DNA of 64,000 bases from an uncultured Pseudomonadota bacterium. Its GTDB lineage: Bacteria; Pseudomonadota; Alphaproteobacteria; Rs-D84. A program made the translations under genes and the position numbers. Each line of letters starts with the position of its first letter. The stretch's first letter is position 1. The stretch lies in contig CACZJK010000002.1 of the NCBI GenBank assembly GCA_902781465.1, positions 44,334 to 108,333 on the forward strand, written 5' to 3'. Below, in pieces: positions 18,259 through 26,787 of the stretch. The notes beneath the pieces were generated by a model that saw nothing but the letters and a program-made list of their open reading frames with translations, was not told where the DNA came from and made no database searches.

Positions 18259-18731
18259 TATCTTGTAAGTTGATTAAGTTCATACTTCATTTTTGCCATA
18301 GTTATATTATGTGCGATATACCATGTACCTTTATCTGATTTGTTTAACAATACTTTGTCACCACGTCCAGAATATTTCGCGTATGGGGTTACATAATGAT
18401 TTGTATCAATAATTTGGTTGCCGTTCTTTTTATCATAAACATACAAAACGCCTTCATGATTGCCCAAAACAACTCCAAGTTGATAAGAATTAGAATAATT
18501 TAATTTTGTGATGTTTTTAAAGTTTTCATCTATGCTAACAATAGATCCTGGTTTTATTTGCCCTACTTTTGATGCAGTGAACACGTGTTCATAATATGGT
18601 GTTTTAGCAAATTCATCTAAAGATATAAAAGTGCATTTTATATATGGGGCGTTATCTTGATCTTTTTCGATTAAAAAAACTTTCATTGTTTTAGTTGAGC
18701 TTTCTTCTGCAGGAAGGTATTCTCTTGGCAT
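18258..18731 (-). CDS. Hypothetical protein downstream of tadA
   Basis: 157 residues, no signal or membrane segment, beta-rich with charged loops. It starts 2 bp past the tadA stop, with GGAAAT inside the end of tadA as ribosome site, so it is translated from the tadA transcript. The central part (VGQIKPGSIVSIDENF) resembles a small beta-barrel. I do not recognise a family. Confidence 0.6.
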   Translation of the reverse strand: MPREYLPAEESSTKTMKVFLIEKDQDNAPYIKCTFISLDEFAKTPYYEHVFTASKVGQIKPGSIVSIDENFKNITKLNYSNSYQLGVVLGNHEGVLYVYDKKNGNQIIDTNHYVTPYAKYSGRGDKVLLNKSDKGTWYIAHNITMAKMKYELNQLTR

Positions 18732-18732
18732 G

Positions 18733-19188
18733 TTAATTTCCTTTATGTTTTCTTTGTTGTTTAAAAAAATCTTTCAGCATTTTTGCAGACTCTTCTGCGT
18801 ATTCTGGCATTTGAATAACATTTGGTTTCCAAAGGTGTTTGTCGCTTTCAAATATCTTTGCATTACTGGTTATGCCGCCACCCTTTTCATCTGTTGCTGC
18901 AAAATAAATGTTTTTTATGCGCGCAAAAGAAATCGCGGTTGCACACATGGCACATGGCTCCAGCGTCACATATAAATCGCATCTGTCCAGGAATTTAGCG
19001 TTTAATTTTTTACAGGCTTTGTTAATTGCAACAATTTCGGCGTGTAATGTTGGATTTTTAGATTTTTGAACACAGTTTTCGCCACGTGCGACAATTTTTC
19101 CATCGCGAACAATCACCGCGCCAATTGGCACATCTCCATGGGATTGTGCTTTTTTTGCTAATAAAAATGCTTGATTCATAAAATTCAT
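18733..19188 (-). CDS. tadA: tRNA-specific adenosine deaminase TadA
   Basis: 151 residues of the cytidine-deaminase fold. The catalytic HAE motif is near residue 52 and the second zinc motif is EPCAMCATAI near 79-88; VPIGAVIV forms the substrate strand. TadA deaminates A34 to inosine in tRNA-Arg(ACG). Either the first ATG or the one three codons later (MNQAFLLA) could be the start; the latter fits the usual family length. It is divergent from rsmD by only 17 bp, so the promoters must overlap the coding starts. Confidence 0.93.
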   Translation of the reverse strand: MNFMNQAFLLAKKAQSHGDVPIGAVIVRDGKIVARGENCVQKSKNPTLHAEIVAINKACKKLNAKFLDRCDLYVTLEPCAMCATAISFARIKNIYFAATDEKGGGITSNAKIFESDKHLWKPNVIQMPEYAEESAKMLKDFFKQQRKHKGN

Positions 19189-19205
19189 AATGTAAACTTT
19201 ACACC

Positions 19206-19757
19206 ATGAAATCGAATTTGCAAATTATTTCAGGAAAATATCGTGGCAAGAAATTAAATTTGCCCATTGATGCGCGTCCAACACAAAATATGGCGCGTGG
19301 TGCGCTGTTTAACATGTTAAACGGTATAATTGATACAACAAAACCGATTGCGGTATGGGACGTGTTCGCTGGTTCTGGTGCTTTTGGACTGGAATGTTTG
19401 TCGCGTTTTAATAATTCGATGGTTGTGTTTACAGACAATTCAAAATCGTCCATAGATACAGTCAAAAAGAACATGATATCAATAAATGAAAGCGCCACTA
19501 TTGAAATGTGCGATGCAATTGGTGCAATATCGCGTTTTGGCGGAATTTCTGATTTGTTTTTTGTTGATCCGCCATATCCAGACTTTAATTTTGGGGTTTT
19601 GTTTATAAAAAAATTAAGTAAAGTTGTAAAAAGTGGCGCAATTTTAATCTGGGAATTTGAAAATACACAGAAATTGCCTGATTTTTCTGAAAATTGGGAG
19701 GTTTTACGCGACAAAACCTATGGACGCGCCAGGTTTGTGATGTTACAGAAAAAATAA
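19206..19757 (+). CDS. rsmD: 16S rRNA (guanine-966-N2)-methyltransferase RsmD
   Basis: 183 residues. The N-terminal IISGKYRGKKLNLP and RPTQNMARGALFNML segments are diagnostic. The SAM-binding motif is VFAGSGAFGLECLSR near 57-71, and the catalytic DPPYP motif is near 122-126. It methylates G966 in helix 31 of 16S rRNA. Confidence 0.95.
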   Translation: MKSNLQIISGKYRGKKLNLPIDARPTQNMARGALFNMLNGIIDTTKPIAVWDVFAGSGAFGLECLSRFNNSMVVFTDNSKSSIDTVKKNMISINESATIEMCDAIGAISRFGGISDLFFVDPPYPDFNFGVLFIKKLSKVVKSGAILIWEFENTQKLPDFSENWEVLRDKTYGRARFVMLQKK

Positions 19758-19910
19758 AATGACGATAATCCGCCTTCGCACAAAAATAATGGTAAATTGT
19801 TTCCTTAATAGTGACAATGCTACGGCGGGACACTAAATTTTTAGCCCGCGGTGTTGCCTTGGTAAAAATTTGTGCTTGATTTTTCGCATGTTTTAATAAA
19901 TAATATACCC

Positions 19911-19936
19911 CGCATGACACCCTTGGAGGTCATGCG
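19911..19936 (+). promoter_or_regulatory. Leader hairpin upstream of rplY
   Basis: CGCATGAC (19911-19918) pairs perfectly with GTCATGCG (19929-19936) around a 10-base loop, 35 bp before the rplY start. No T-run follows, so it is not a simple terminator. A second GCGGG/CCCGC stem lies about 80 bp upstream. The position fits a ribosomal-protein leader or mRNA-stability element (inference). Confidence 0.5.
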
Positions 19937-19970
19937 ACGAATAAACTAATGCTATTAAAAGGATTATAAA

Positions 19971-20591
19971 ATGGCGATTAAATTAAATGCTGAAATTCGC
20001 AAAGTTGCTGGCAAGGGGGCCGCACGTGCAGTTCGCAAGAACCAAAACATCCCTGCTGTTATCTATGGCGAAAAGAAAGAAGCTGTGTCTATTGAATTGA
20101 ATGGACGCGAATTCAATATGTTGTTGGTACAACCATCATTGCGAACAAAATTGTTTGAAATTACAACTGCTAATGGCAAAGAAGACGCTATGTTGATGGA
20201 TATTCAATATCATCCAGTGTCTGACAAAGTTGTTCACGTTGATTTTAAACGTATCAATGTCAAAGAACCTGTTCATGTTGTTGTTCCGGTAGAAGTTATC
20301 AATTCTGATATTTCCAAAGGTATTAAATTGGGCGGTGTTTTGAACTTTGCTGTTCGTAAAGTTGCATTGGTTGGTTTGGTAGATAAAATGCCTGAAAAAA
20401 TCACAATCGATTTGACTGACGTCACAATTGGCGACACAATTCACGGTTCTGATTTGGTATTACCAGAAGGTATTACATTGGGCTTGCACATGGCTGATTT
20501 GGCTTTCGCTACTATCGGTGGTAAAATGCCAGAAGAAGCAGATTCTAAACAGGCTGCGCCTGCTGCCGCTGCTGCACCAGCAAAGAAATAA
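19971..20591 (+). CDS. rplY: 50S ribosomal protein L25, Ctc form
   Basis: 206 residues: the N-terminal L25 domain (about 1-95, with the AVIYGEKKEAVSIELN strand region) plus the C-terminal TL5/Ctc beta domain. An Ala-rich tail ends the protein. It binds 5S rRNA. The alphaproteobacterial partner pth does not follow: a terminator comes 20 bp later. Confidence 0.96.
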   Translation: MAIKLNAEIRKVAGKGAARAVRKNQNIPAVIYGEKKEAVSIELNGREFNMLLVQPSLRTKLFEITTANGKEDAMLMDIQYHPVSDKVVHVDFKRINVKEPVHVVVPVEVINSDISKGIKLGGVLNFAVRKVALVGLVDKMPEKITIDLTDVTIGDTIHGSDLVLPEGITLGLHMADLAFATIGGKMPEEADSKQAAPAAAAAPAKK

Positions 20592-20613
20592 TATAACAGA
20601 TTGTATTATTCAT

Positions 20614-20638
20614 AACCGCCCATTTGGGCGGTTTTTTT
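20614..20638 (+). terminator. rplY terminator
   Basis: AACCGCC/GGGCGGTT hairpin followed by seven T residues. Confidence 0.9.
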
Positions 20639-20640
20639 AT

Positions 20641-20669
20641 TTGACAATACGATTTTTTTGTAATAATGT
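20641..20669 (+). promoter_or_regulatory. Sigma-70 promoter for the 20.7 kb gene
   Basis: Perfect TTGACA at 20641-20646, 17-bp spacer, TAATGT at 20664-20669, 30 bp before the ATG. Confidence 0.65.
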
Positions 20670-20698
20670 TCTCTTTATAAAGAATAAAAAGGATAAAA

Positions 20699-21148
20699 AT
20701 GTTAGATTTGTACCTTAGCCCTAATGATACACCAGAGTCTAAAAAGACAACACATGTCGCAAGGATTATAAAAATACCTTATTTTTTAAATCCATGCTTA
20801 GGTTCTGCGAGCGAAATAACACTATATTCTCCAGAAAAAGGTGAATTTCATACTCATAGATGGAGCCATTTGCTTGAAACTGCGCAACTTGGGGATTTTG
20901 TTGAATATAAAGAATGGATTGAAAATGATGATGGGCAAATTGTTAAAAAGAAAGGCGAATATTACCGTTATCATAGCAGAGGCGGTCAACTTATAAACCC
21001 ATTAGCAAAAAAACACAAATATATAGTTAGACAAGTTGTAGAAAATTTATCAGAAAATGCCAGAATAGACAATCTTAAGAAAAAGTATAATGAAGAATTA
21101 GCACGATTACAATCAGTCAACAAAAGTTTAGAAGAAAAGCATAAGTAA
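20699..21148 (+). CDS. Hypothetical protein with C-terminal coiled coil
   Basis: 149 residues, its own promoter and terminator, AAGGATAAAA ribosome site. The N-terminal ~100 residues are mixed with several Tyr/His; the last ~40 (from about NARIDNLKKKYNEEL) form a charged coiled coil. No signal peptide. No family recognised. Confidence 0.6.
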   Translation: MLDLYLSPNDTPESKKTTHVARIIKIPYFLNPCLGSASEITLYSPEKGEFHTHRWSHLLETAQLGDFVEYKEWIENDDGQIVKKKGEYYRYHSRGGQLINPLAKKHKYIVRQVVENLSENARIDNLKKKYNEELARLQSVNKSLEEKHK

Positions 21149-21154
21149 AATATT

Positions 21155-21177
21155 CCGCCCGTTTTTGGGCGGTTTTT
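21155..21177 (+). terminator. Terminator after the 20.7 kb gene
   Basis: CCGCCC/GGGCGG hairpin followed by five T residues. Confidence 0.88.
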
Positions 21178-21215
21178 CTTTGAATAAAAACCTGAAATTA
21201 TTTTATATTTAACCC

Positions 21216-21245
21216 CTTGAAACTACGGTCGCTTTAACTATATTT
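21216..21245 (+). promoter_or_regulatory. Possible heat-shock (RpoH) promoter of dnaK
   Basis: CTTGAAA at 21216-21222 matches the sigma-32 -35 element, and CTATATTT at 21238-21245 is a plausible -10 with a 15-bp spacer. Assignment rests on this match and on dnaK being the downstream gene; a weak sigma-70 promoter is the alternative. Confidence 0.5.
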
Positions 21246-21282
21246 GTGTTAAGCGAAAAAAATTACTTAAGGAGTAAAAATT

Positions 21283-23184
21283 ATGTCAAAAGTATTAGGT
21301 ATTGATTTAGGTACAACAAATTCCGCTATGGCTTTCATGGATGGAAATGATCCAAAAATTATCGAAAACAGCGAAGGTCAACGTACAACGCCTTCTGTTG
21401 TTGCAATCACAAATAATGGTGACCAATTGGTTGGTATTACCGCAAAAAACCAGGCTGTCACAAATCCTGAAAATACAATTTATGAAATTAAACGTTTAAT
21501 GGGTTTAAGATTTGACAGCGAAGCCGTCAAAGAAATTCAAAAACGCGTTCCTTATAAAATCGTTGCGGGCGATAATGGTGATGCCTGGGTTGAAATCGAA
21601 GGCAAAAAATATGCCCCTTCTCAAATCTCTGCGATGATTTTGTCTAAATTGAAAAAAGACGCAGAAGCCTATCTGGGTGAAACAATCACAGATGCAGTTA
21701 TTACAGTTCCTGCATATTTTAATGATTCACAACGTCAGGCTACAAAAGACGCCGGTCGTATCGCAGGCTTGAACGTATTGCGTATTGTCAATGAACCAAC
21801 AGCGGCTGCTTTGGCGTATGGTTTGGATAAAAACAAAGATGGTACAATTGCGGTGTATGACCTTGGTGGTGGTACATTCGATGTTTCTATATTGGAAATC
21901 GTAGATGGGGTGTTCGAAGTTAAATCTACCAATGGTGATACAGAATTGGGCGGTTCAGACTTTGATGCACGCGTTTTGAAATATTTGATGGACGAATTCA
22001 AATCACAAACAGGTATTGATTTGTCTAACGATAAATTGGCTTTGCAACGTTTAAAAGAAGCCGCAGAAAAGGCAAAAATCGAATTGTCTTCTAAGACATC
22101 AACAGATATTAATTTGCCTTATTTGACAGCCGATGCCACAGGTCCAAAACATTTCAACACAACACTTACACGTGCTAAATTGGAATCTTTGGTTGCTGAT
22201 TTGATTGAAAAGACAATTGAACCTTGCAAAAAGGCTTTGAAAGATGCGGGTCTTACAACATCCCAAATCAACGAAGTTATTTTGGTTGGTGGTCAAACAC
22301 GTATGCCAAAAGTTGTTGAAACAGTAAAAGAATTCTTTGGTAAAGAACCTCACAAAGGCGTAAACCCTGATGAAGTTGTGGCTTTGGGTGCCGCAATTCA
22401 GGGTGGTGTTTTGAAAGGCGAAGTCAAAGACGTTTTGTTGTTGGATGTCACCCCGTTGTCTTTGGGTATTGAAACATTGGGTGGTGTGTTCACACGTTTG
22501 ATTGACAGAAATACAACGATTCCAACCAAGAAATCTCAAATCTTCTCTACTGCCGAAGATAATCAATCAGCCGTAACAATTCGTGTATTCCAAGGCGAAC
22601 GTGATATGGCGGCAGATAATAAATTGCTTGGTCAATTTAATTTGGAAGGTATTGCACCTGCCCCACGTGGTATGCCTCAAATCGAAGTATCTTTTGATAT
22701 CGATGCGAACGGTATTGTTCATGTATCTGCGAAAGATAAAGGCACAGGTAAAGAACAAGCGATTTCTATTAAATCTGACGGTGGTTTAAGCGAAGAAGAA
22801 ATCAAACGTATGGTTGATGAAGCCGCTGCTAATGCCGAAGCAGATAAAAAGAAAAAAGAATTGGCCGAAGCCAAAAATACAGCAGAAACAGCAGTGTTCA
22901 GCATTGAAAAATCACTGAAAGAACATGGTGATAAGATTTCTGCCGAAGAACGCCAGGCAATTGAAGATGCCAAGAAAGAATTGTCTGATGAATTGGCAAA
23001 GGCTGATGCGACTGCGGAATCTTTAAAGGCAAAAACAGATGCTTTGACAGAAAAGGCTATGAAATTGGGCGAAGCGGTCTATAAAGCCGCCCAGGCTGAA
23101 CAAGCGGCCCAACAAAACGGCCAATCAGAATCTTCTGAATCTGGTGATAAAGGTGCCACAGACGCAGATTTTTCTGAAAAATAA
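21283..23184 (+). CDS. dnaK: Chaperone DnaK (Hsp70)
   Basis: 633 residues. The ATPase signature [13 protein letters not shown] is at about 5-17, the phosphate-2 motif [15 protein letters not shown] near 190, and the adenosine motif [12 protein letters not shown] near 333. The linker [19 protein letters not shown] is near 386-404, followed by a beta-sandwich substrate domain and a helical Gln/Ser-rich lid tail. It refolds proteins together with DnaJ and GrpE, neither of which is in this window. AAGGAG ribosome site. Confidence 0.98.
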   Translation: MSKVLGIDLGTTNSAMAFMDGNDPKIIENSEGQRTTPSVVAITNNGDQLVGITAKNQAVTNPENTIYEIKRLMGLRFDSEAVKEIQKRVPYKIVAGDNGDAWVEIEGKKYAPSQISAMILSKLKKDAEAYLGETITDAVITVPAYFNDSQRQATKDAGRIAGLNVLRIVNEPTAAALAYGLDKNKDGTIAVYDLGGGTFDVSILEIVDGVFEVKSTNGDTELGGSDFDARVLKYLMDEFKSQTGIDLSNDKLALQRLKEAAEKAKIELSSKTSTDINLPYLTADATGPKHFNTTLTRAKLESLVADLIEKTIEPCKKALKDAGLTTSQINEVILVGGQTRMPKVVETVKEFFGKEPHKGVNPDEVVALGAAIQGGVLKGEVKDVLLLDVTPLSLGIETLGGVFTRLIDRNTTIPTKKSQIFSTAEDNQSAVTIRVFQGERDMAADNKLLGQFNLEGIAPAPRGMPQIEVSFDIDANGIVHVSAKDKGTGKEQAISIKSDGGLSEEEIKRMVDEAAANAEADKKKKELAEAKNTAETAVFSIEKSLKEHGDKISAEERQAIEDAKKELSDELAKADATAESLKAKTDALTEKAMKLGEAVYKAAQAEQAAQQNGQSESSESGDKGATDADFSEK

Positions 23185-23210
23185 TTAAGGATTCTCCCTT
23201 CCTTAAAAAA

Positions 23211-23232
23211 AACCGCCCAAACGGGCGGTTTT
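23211..23232 (+). terminator. dnaK terminator
   Basis: AACCGCCC/GGGCGGTT hairpin with a following TT run. The same stem sequence recurs in several terminators of this window. Confidence 0.85.
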
Positions 23233-23294
23233 ATGTTGAATTGTTTATTTTTTATTGTATAGTGCTGTTGCGAGACATATAAAGGATATAAAAT

Positions 23295-23675
23295 ATGGCA
23301 AATTCATATCTTGAAGATATTGGCGACAAAGGTTCGAAATTATATGATTTTATTAATAATGTAAATCAAAAGGCAGTGGTTTATGCTGTTTATGTTTTAA
23401 ATAATAAAATCGCTGTCAAATGTTACAGCCCTGTTTTTGGTGATTTAGTAATACGTGATGCTGAACGTATGGGCGTTAGAGATATTCGTCGTGGCGACAT
23501 AGTTGTTGTTTCGTGTGCTTTTGATGAACTTGGTAAAGAAATTTTTGTAATAAACGAAAATATAACACAAAAAGAAATTCAAGCGGCTGGTGTAAGAAAA
23601 ATACTGAAAGACTTTAACGAAATTGAACACCAAAAAATATCATTTGCGGCTGCAAAAAAACAATTAACAAAATAA
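23295..23675 (+). CDS. Hypothetical protein between dnaK and pfk terminators
   Basis: 126 residues, monocistronic, with a TATAGT -10-like box upstream and AAGGATATAAA before the ATG. Soluble, with a small beta-rich core (AVYVLNNKIAVKCYSPVFG, then GVRDIRRGDIVVVSCAF) and a helical Lys-rich tail. The GDIVVV strand could belong to an OB- or SH3-like barrel (weak inference). No family recognised. Confidence 0.6.
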   Translation: MANSYLEDIGDKGSKLYDFINNVNQKAVVYAVYVLNNKIAVKCYSPVFGDLVIRDAERMGVRDIRRGDIVVVSCAFDELGKEIFVINENITQKEIQAAGVRKILKDFNEIEHQKISFAAAKKQLTK

Positions 23676-23697
23676 AAACCGCCCAAACGGGCGGTTT
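23676..23697. terminator. Bidirectional terminator
   Basis: AAACCGCCC/GGGCGGTTT hairpin between convergent genes. Confidence 0.87.
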
Positions 23698-23700
23698 GTT

Positions 23701-24789
23701 TTATTTTCTTTTTTCGCCAATATAAATTCCCATATCTGTTGCGATTTGTAATAATACATCGTCTGGTTCTACATAACGATTAGATGTTATTGCACCCGTG
23801 ATATTCGGGTCTTTTTCTTTTTTTCCGGCATTAAAGAAATCGTCCAACGATACGGTTTTATACTCGCCGTCTTGTAAGACAGTCATAACATAGGTTTCAT
23901 TGTTTTCGATTGCTTTCAATGCCGTATCTGCAAAACCAGTGGCCAGTATTCTGTCGCTTGCAACTGTATCACCTGCCCTTTGAATATGTTCTGGATATGC
24001 AGTGCGATTTGGTATGTTTGCGCTATTTAATGCGCGCGATATCATATCTGCCGGTTTTCCAGAATGACCGCGAATAGAAATGCCTTCGGACACCATAATA
24101 ATACCATAGTCGCGTTTTGATTGTTTTATATGTTTCACTAAATTTTCTACATCAAATTTAATTTCTGGAATCAATATGGCGTCTGCCGCAACAGCGATGC
24201 CTGCATTTAATGCCAAATTACCGCAATCGCGCCCCATTGTTTGAACCACGAACCAGCGATGATGACTGCGCGCGGTCAACAATAATTGATCGCAATAAGA
24301 TACTAATTGTTGAACTGCTGTATCAAAACCAATTGTTTTGTCAGTCAAAGGAACGTCCATATCTATCGTCTTAGGAACACATACCAGCGATAAACCATTA
24401 TATATCTCGCGATACATATGCGCCAAAGATAACGAACCGTTTCCACCAATCAAAACCAAAGCATCCAGATTCAAATCTTTTAATGATTTTTGTAATTTTT
24501 TATTAAAACTGCCTAATTTTCCAGCCTTTGCAGAAGATTCAAAATTTTCAGCCCATGAATGACCGTTTGATAAAATGCTGCCTGCCAGATGAGAAGCGGC
24601 AAATTGAAAACTTTCATCTGTTAAATCAACTGTTTTTGCAGGGGTGCAACATAATCCGTCTGTGCCGTCTTTGATGCCTATAATATCCCATTTTCGGCGA
24701 ACACATCCATCAACAATACGCTGAATAGCAGTATTTAATCCCGAACAATCCCCGCCTGTTGTTATAATTCCAATTTTCTTGTGATTCAA
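23701..24789 (-). CDS. 6-phosphofructokinase-family protein with altered active site
   Basis: 362 residues from a TTG start that has AGGAG 8 bp upstream. PFK motifs in order: GGDCSGLN (13-19), GGNGS (115-119), PKTIDMDVPLTDKTIGFDTA (139-158), and TMGRDCG near 195. The TID catalytic Asp (143) is kept. The Gly after position 117 is the ATP-type residue, while Lys140 in PKTID is the residue associated with pyrophosphate-dependent or group X enzymes. The Mg-binding Asp of GGDGS is Asn117. So it is a PFK-family glycolytic kinase whose phosphoryl donor is uncertain. It could be ATP-dependent of the mixed type. Confidence 0.85.
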   Translation of the reverse strand: MNHKKIGIITTGGDCSGLNTAIQRIVDGCVRRKWDIIGIKDGTDGLCCTPAKTVDLTDESFQFAASHLAGSILSNGHSWAENFESSAKAGKLGSFNKKLQKSLKDLNLDALVLIGGNGSLSLAHMYREIYNGLSLVCVPKTIDMDVPLTDKTIGFDTAVQQLVSYCDQLLLTARSHHRWFVVQTMGRDCGNLALNAGIAVAADAILIPEIKFDVENLVKHIKQSKRDYGIIMVSEGISIRGHSGKPADMISRALNSANIPNRTAYPEHIQRAGDTVASDRILATGFADTALKAIENNETYVMTVLQDGEYKTVSLDDFFNAGKKEKDPNITGAITSNRYVEPDDVLLQIATDMGIYIGEKRK

Positions 24790-24834
24790 TTTTATCTCCT
24801 GTTTTTATATCTTTGTAATTATACCATAAAAACA

Positions 24835-24862
24835 TTGACAAATAAATATTTTTTGGAATAAT
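24835..24862 (+). promoter_or_regulatory. Sigma-70 promoter for the LysM gene
   Basis: Perfect TTGACA at 24835-24840 with an ATAAT-type -10 about 17 bp downstream, 34 bp before the ATG. Confidence 0.6.
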
Positions 24863-24895
24863 TTTGTCAAAGAAATAAAACTGGGGGTAATAACT

Positions 24896-26023
24896 ATGGC
24901 GGCTACTAATATAGGTAAAACTAAACGCACAACAGATGATTTAATAGACAGCGCGGTCAATCGTCAACAAGACTGGTTGGAAAACCGTCGTGCTTTTACA
25001 CGTAAATTCTTACAAAGATTCAATGTTTTTCATAAACCAGAAGAACAAACTGCAACAGTTAAAAAAACAGAAAAAATAAAACATTCTAAAAATAAAGTTG
25101 CTTTGCGTGCATACTGGTTTCCTATTACTTGCGCATTGTTGGTTGTTTTGATTGCTGTATTTGTTATGTTGTTCAAAATCAACGCACCAGTCAAAGTTAT
25201 TGCGCCGTCTGTCCCAGAACCGGTTGTTCGTACAATTAAAAACACAGAAAAACATACTACACCTTCTTTTGACCTGGTCCGTATAGAAAAGACTGGCAAT
25301 ATAATTGTTGCAGGTCGTAATGTTCGCGAATCAAATATTTCAATTGTGATAAATAAAAAAATAGTCGCCACAGAACATACTAACAAAGACGGTGAATTTG
25401 TATATACCCCAAGTGAAGCGTTAAAACCAGGCAACTATGTGATTTCACTGATTGATACGGATAAAAACATTAAATCCGCGGATAAAGTATTCGTTTATAT
25501 CTCTGAACACGGTTATAAAAATTCTGTTTCGTTATTGATGACAAAAAATGGCAGCAAAGTTATGCAGGCGCCTGAATTAATGGATGGTGATTTGGTTGTT
25601 TCTAAAATAGATTACCTTAGCACTGGCCGTATTGTCGTGACAGGTAAAGCATTACCAAGATTGCGAGTATCTTTATCTTTGAATGATAAATATATTGGCT
25701 TTTCACGTGTGTCAGATTATAAAAACTTTGGTTTGGGTGCCGATATCGGCAAATTAGAAAGTGGTAAAGAATACAAATTGAATATTCGTTTGCACGATAG
25801 CGAAGGAACCACAATTGCAAACATAGAACACAATTTTGTTATGCCAGAAATGACTGGCGATGACGATACTTTCTATACCGTTCGTCGTGGCGATTGTTTA
25901 TGGATTATTGCACGTAATTTCTTGCGTCGTGGTATCTTATTTACAATGATAGCGGAACGCAATACTATCAAAAATCCAGACTTGATTTACCCAAATCAAT
26001 TATTACAAATTCCGGTAAAATAA
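24896..26023 (+). CDS. Membrane-anchored LysM-domain protein
   Basis: 375 residues. The N-terminus is cytoplasmic and basic; one membrane helix lies at about residues 72-96. The periplasmic part contains Ig/carboxypeptidase-like beta segments (for example GNIIVAGRNVRESN and a second copy STGRIVVTGKALPRLR). The C-terminal LysM domain starts FYTVRRGDCLWIIARNFL and ends LIYPNQLLQIP. By family LysM binds peptidoglycan GlcNAc, so the protein likely tethers the inner membrane to the wall. This layout is common in alphaproteobacteria. GGGGGTAA ribosome site. Confidence 0.85.
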   Translation: MAATNIGKTKRTTDDLIDSAVNRQQDWLENRRAFTRKFLQRFNVFHKPEEQTATVKKTEKIKHSKNKVALRAYWFPITCALLVVLIAVFVMLFKINAPVKVIAPSVPEPVVRTIKNTEKHTTPSFDLVRIEKTGNIIVAGRNVRESNISIVINKKIVATEHTNKDGEFVYTPSEALKPGNYVISLIDTDKNIKSADKVFVYISEHGYKNSVSLLMTKNGSKVMQAPELMDGDLVVSKIDYLSTGRIVVTGKALPRLRVSLSLNDKYIGFSRVSDYKNFGLGADIGKLESGKEYKLNIRLHDSEGTTIANIEHNFVMPEMTGDDDTFYTVRRGDCLWIIARNFLRRGILFTMIAERNTIKNPDLIYPNQLLQIPVK

Positions 26024-26038
26024 CATAAGGGGTGTAGT

Positions 26039-26287
26039 ATGCCAAAGTATCGTGAGAATTATACAGCGACAAGACAAACACTCAGAGAACCAAATTGTCA
26101 CAAAGCAATAAGTCAAATTAAATCTATAATTAGCAGCCATTGGTTTGATTGCTTAACTTTGAAAGAAAAACAACAACTGTTAGTATATTTGCAAGAAATA
26201 GAACGCAGAAATAAATCACTGGATTGGGACAAATTAAATGAAATAAAAGAATTTGTCAGCAACATATATAAAACTTACAACAGGTAA
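26039..26287 (+). CDS. Small hypothetical protein after the LysM gene
   Basis: 82 residues; AAGGGGTG ribosome site 15 bp downstream of the LysM stop; terminated by its own hairpin. Helical, basic, Cys at two places (NCHKAISQI, FDCLTLKEK). No family recognised. Probably co-transcribed with the LysM gene. Confidence 0.55.
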   Translation: MPKYRENYTATRQTLREPNCHKAISQIKSIISSHWFDCLTLKEKQQLLVYLQEIERRNKSLDWDKLNEIKEFVSNIYKTYNR

Positions 26288-26289
26288 AA

Positions 26290-26314
26290 AAGCCGGTCTA
26301 ATGACCGGTTTTTT
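26290..26314 (+). terminator. Terminator of the LysM operon
   Basis: AAGCCGGTC/GACCGGTTTT hairpin with a following T-run. Confidence 0.88.
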
Positions 26315-26334
26315 GTGTGTGCAAAGAGAAAAAA

Positions 26335-26421
26335 CTCTGTTCGGGTTCTCTTCCGTTGCCACATGCCATAAATTAAACCGACACAAGGTCGGTTAAATTT
26401 CTGGTGCGGGCAAAGGGAATC
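26335..26421. repeat. Copy 1 of an 87-bp direct repeat carrying a tRNA-Gly 3' end
   Basis: Identical over 87 bp to 26499-26585, offset 164 bp. It contains the last 20 bases of tRNA-Gly including CCA, plus 67 bp of the tRNA's downstream flank with the ACCGAC/GTCGGT terminator-like hairpin. A hairpin cassette (CTCGGTGC/GCACCTGCG at 26423-26441) abuts the tRNA fragment. Confidence 0.9.
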
Positions 26422-26498
26422 ACTCGGTGCAAGCACCTGCGTGGAAACCGTGACGATTTTGGCGCGCATTGCTTCCAAAATCTACTTGTTTACAAACC

Positions 26499-26585
26499 CT
26501 CTGTTCGGGTTCTCTTCCGTTGCCACATGCCATAAATTAAACCGACACAAGGTCGGTTAAATTTCTGGTGCGGGCAAAGGGAATC
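26499..26585. repeat. Copy 2 of the 87-bp direct repeat, within and below tRNA-Gly
   Basis: The intact-locus copy. It runs from the T-loop of tRNA-Gly into its downstream flank on the - strand and includes the terminator-like hairpin. The 77 bp between the copies (26422-26498) hold no gene. Confidence 0.9.
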
Positions 26586-26639
26586 GAACCCTCGTCTAAA
26601 GCTTGGGAAGCTTTCGTTCTACCATTATACCATGCCCGC
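26566..26639 (-). tRNA. tRNA-Gly (anticodon CCC)
   Basis: Complete cloverleaf on the - strand. Acceptor GCGGGC pairs with GCCCGC, anticodon stem AAAGC/GCTTT holds loop TTCCCAA, so the anticodon is CCC (reads GGG). T-loop TTCGATT, CCA encoded. Its 3' end is duplicated downstream. Confidence 0.96.
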
Positions 26640-26787
26640 ATGAAGTGGGTAATTTTAATAATACCTATTTTTACCAAAAAAGTCCAGGGCTTTTAATGCA
26701 TTTTTTCTTTTTTGTATGTTATTTTTAATGTCTGTTTTGTGTAATAATATGTTGTGTCGGGGACTTAAAAACAGAGAGGAAGAACAA

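Noticed and set aside
22099..22566. 155-residue - strand ORF inside dnaK
   Set aside because: Antisense shadow of dnaK with Cys/Phe/Asn-rich composition typical of reversed coding sequence.
20614..23697. Repeated AACCGCCC/GGGCGGTT sequences as a repeat family or regulatory site
   Set aside because: Each is a hairpin right after a stop codon with a T-run; they are ordinary terminators that share a GC-rich stem.
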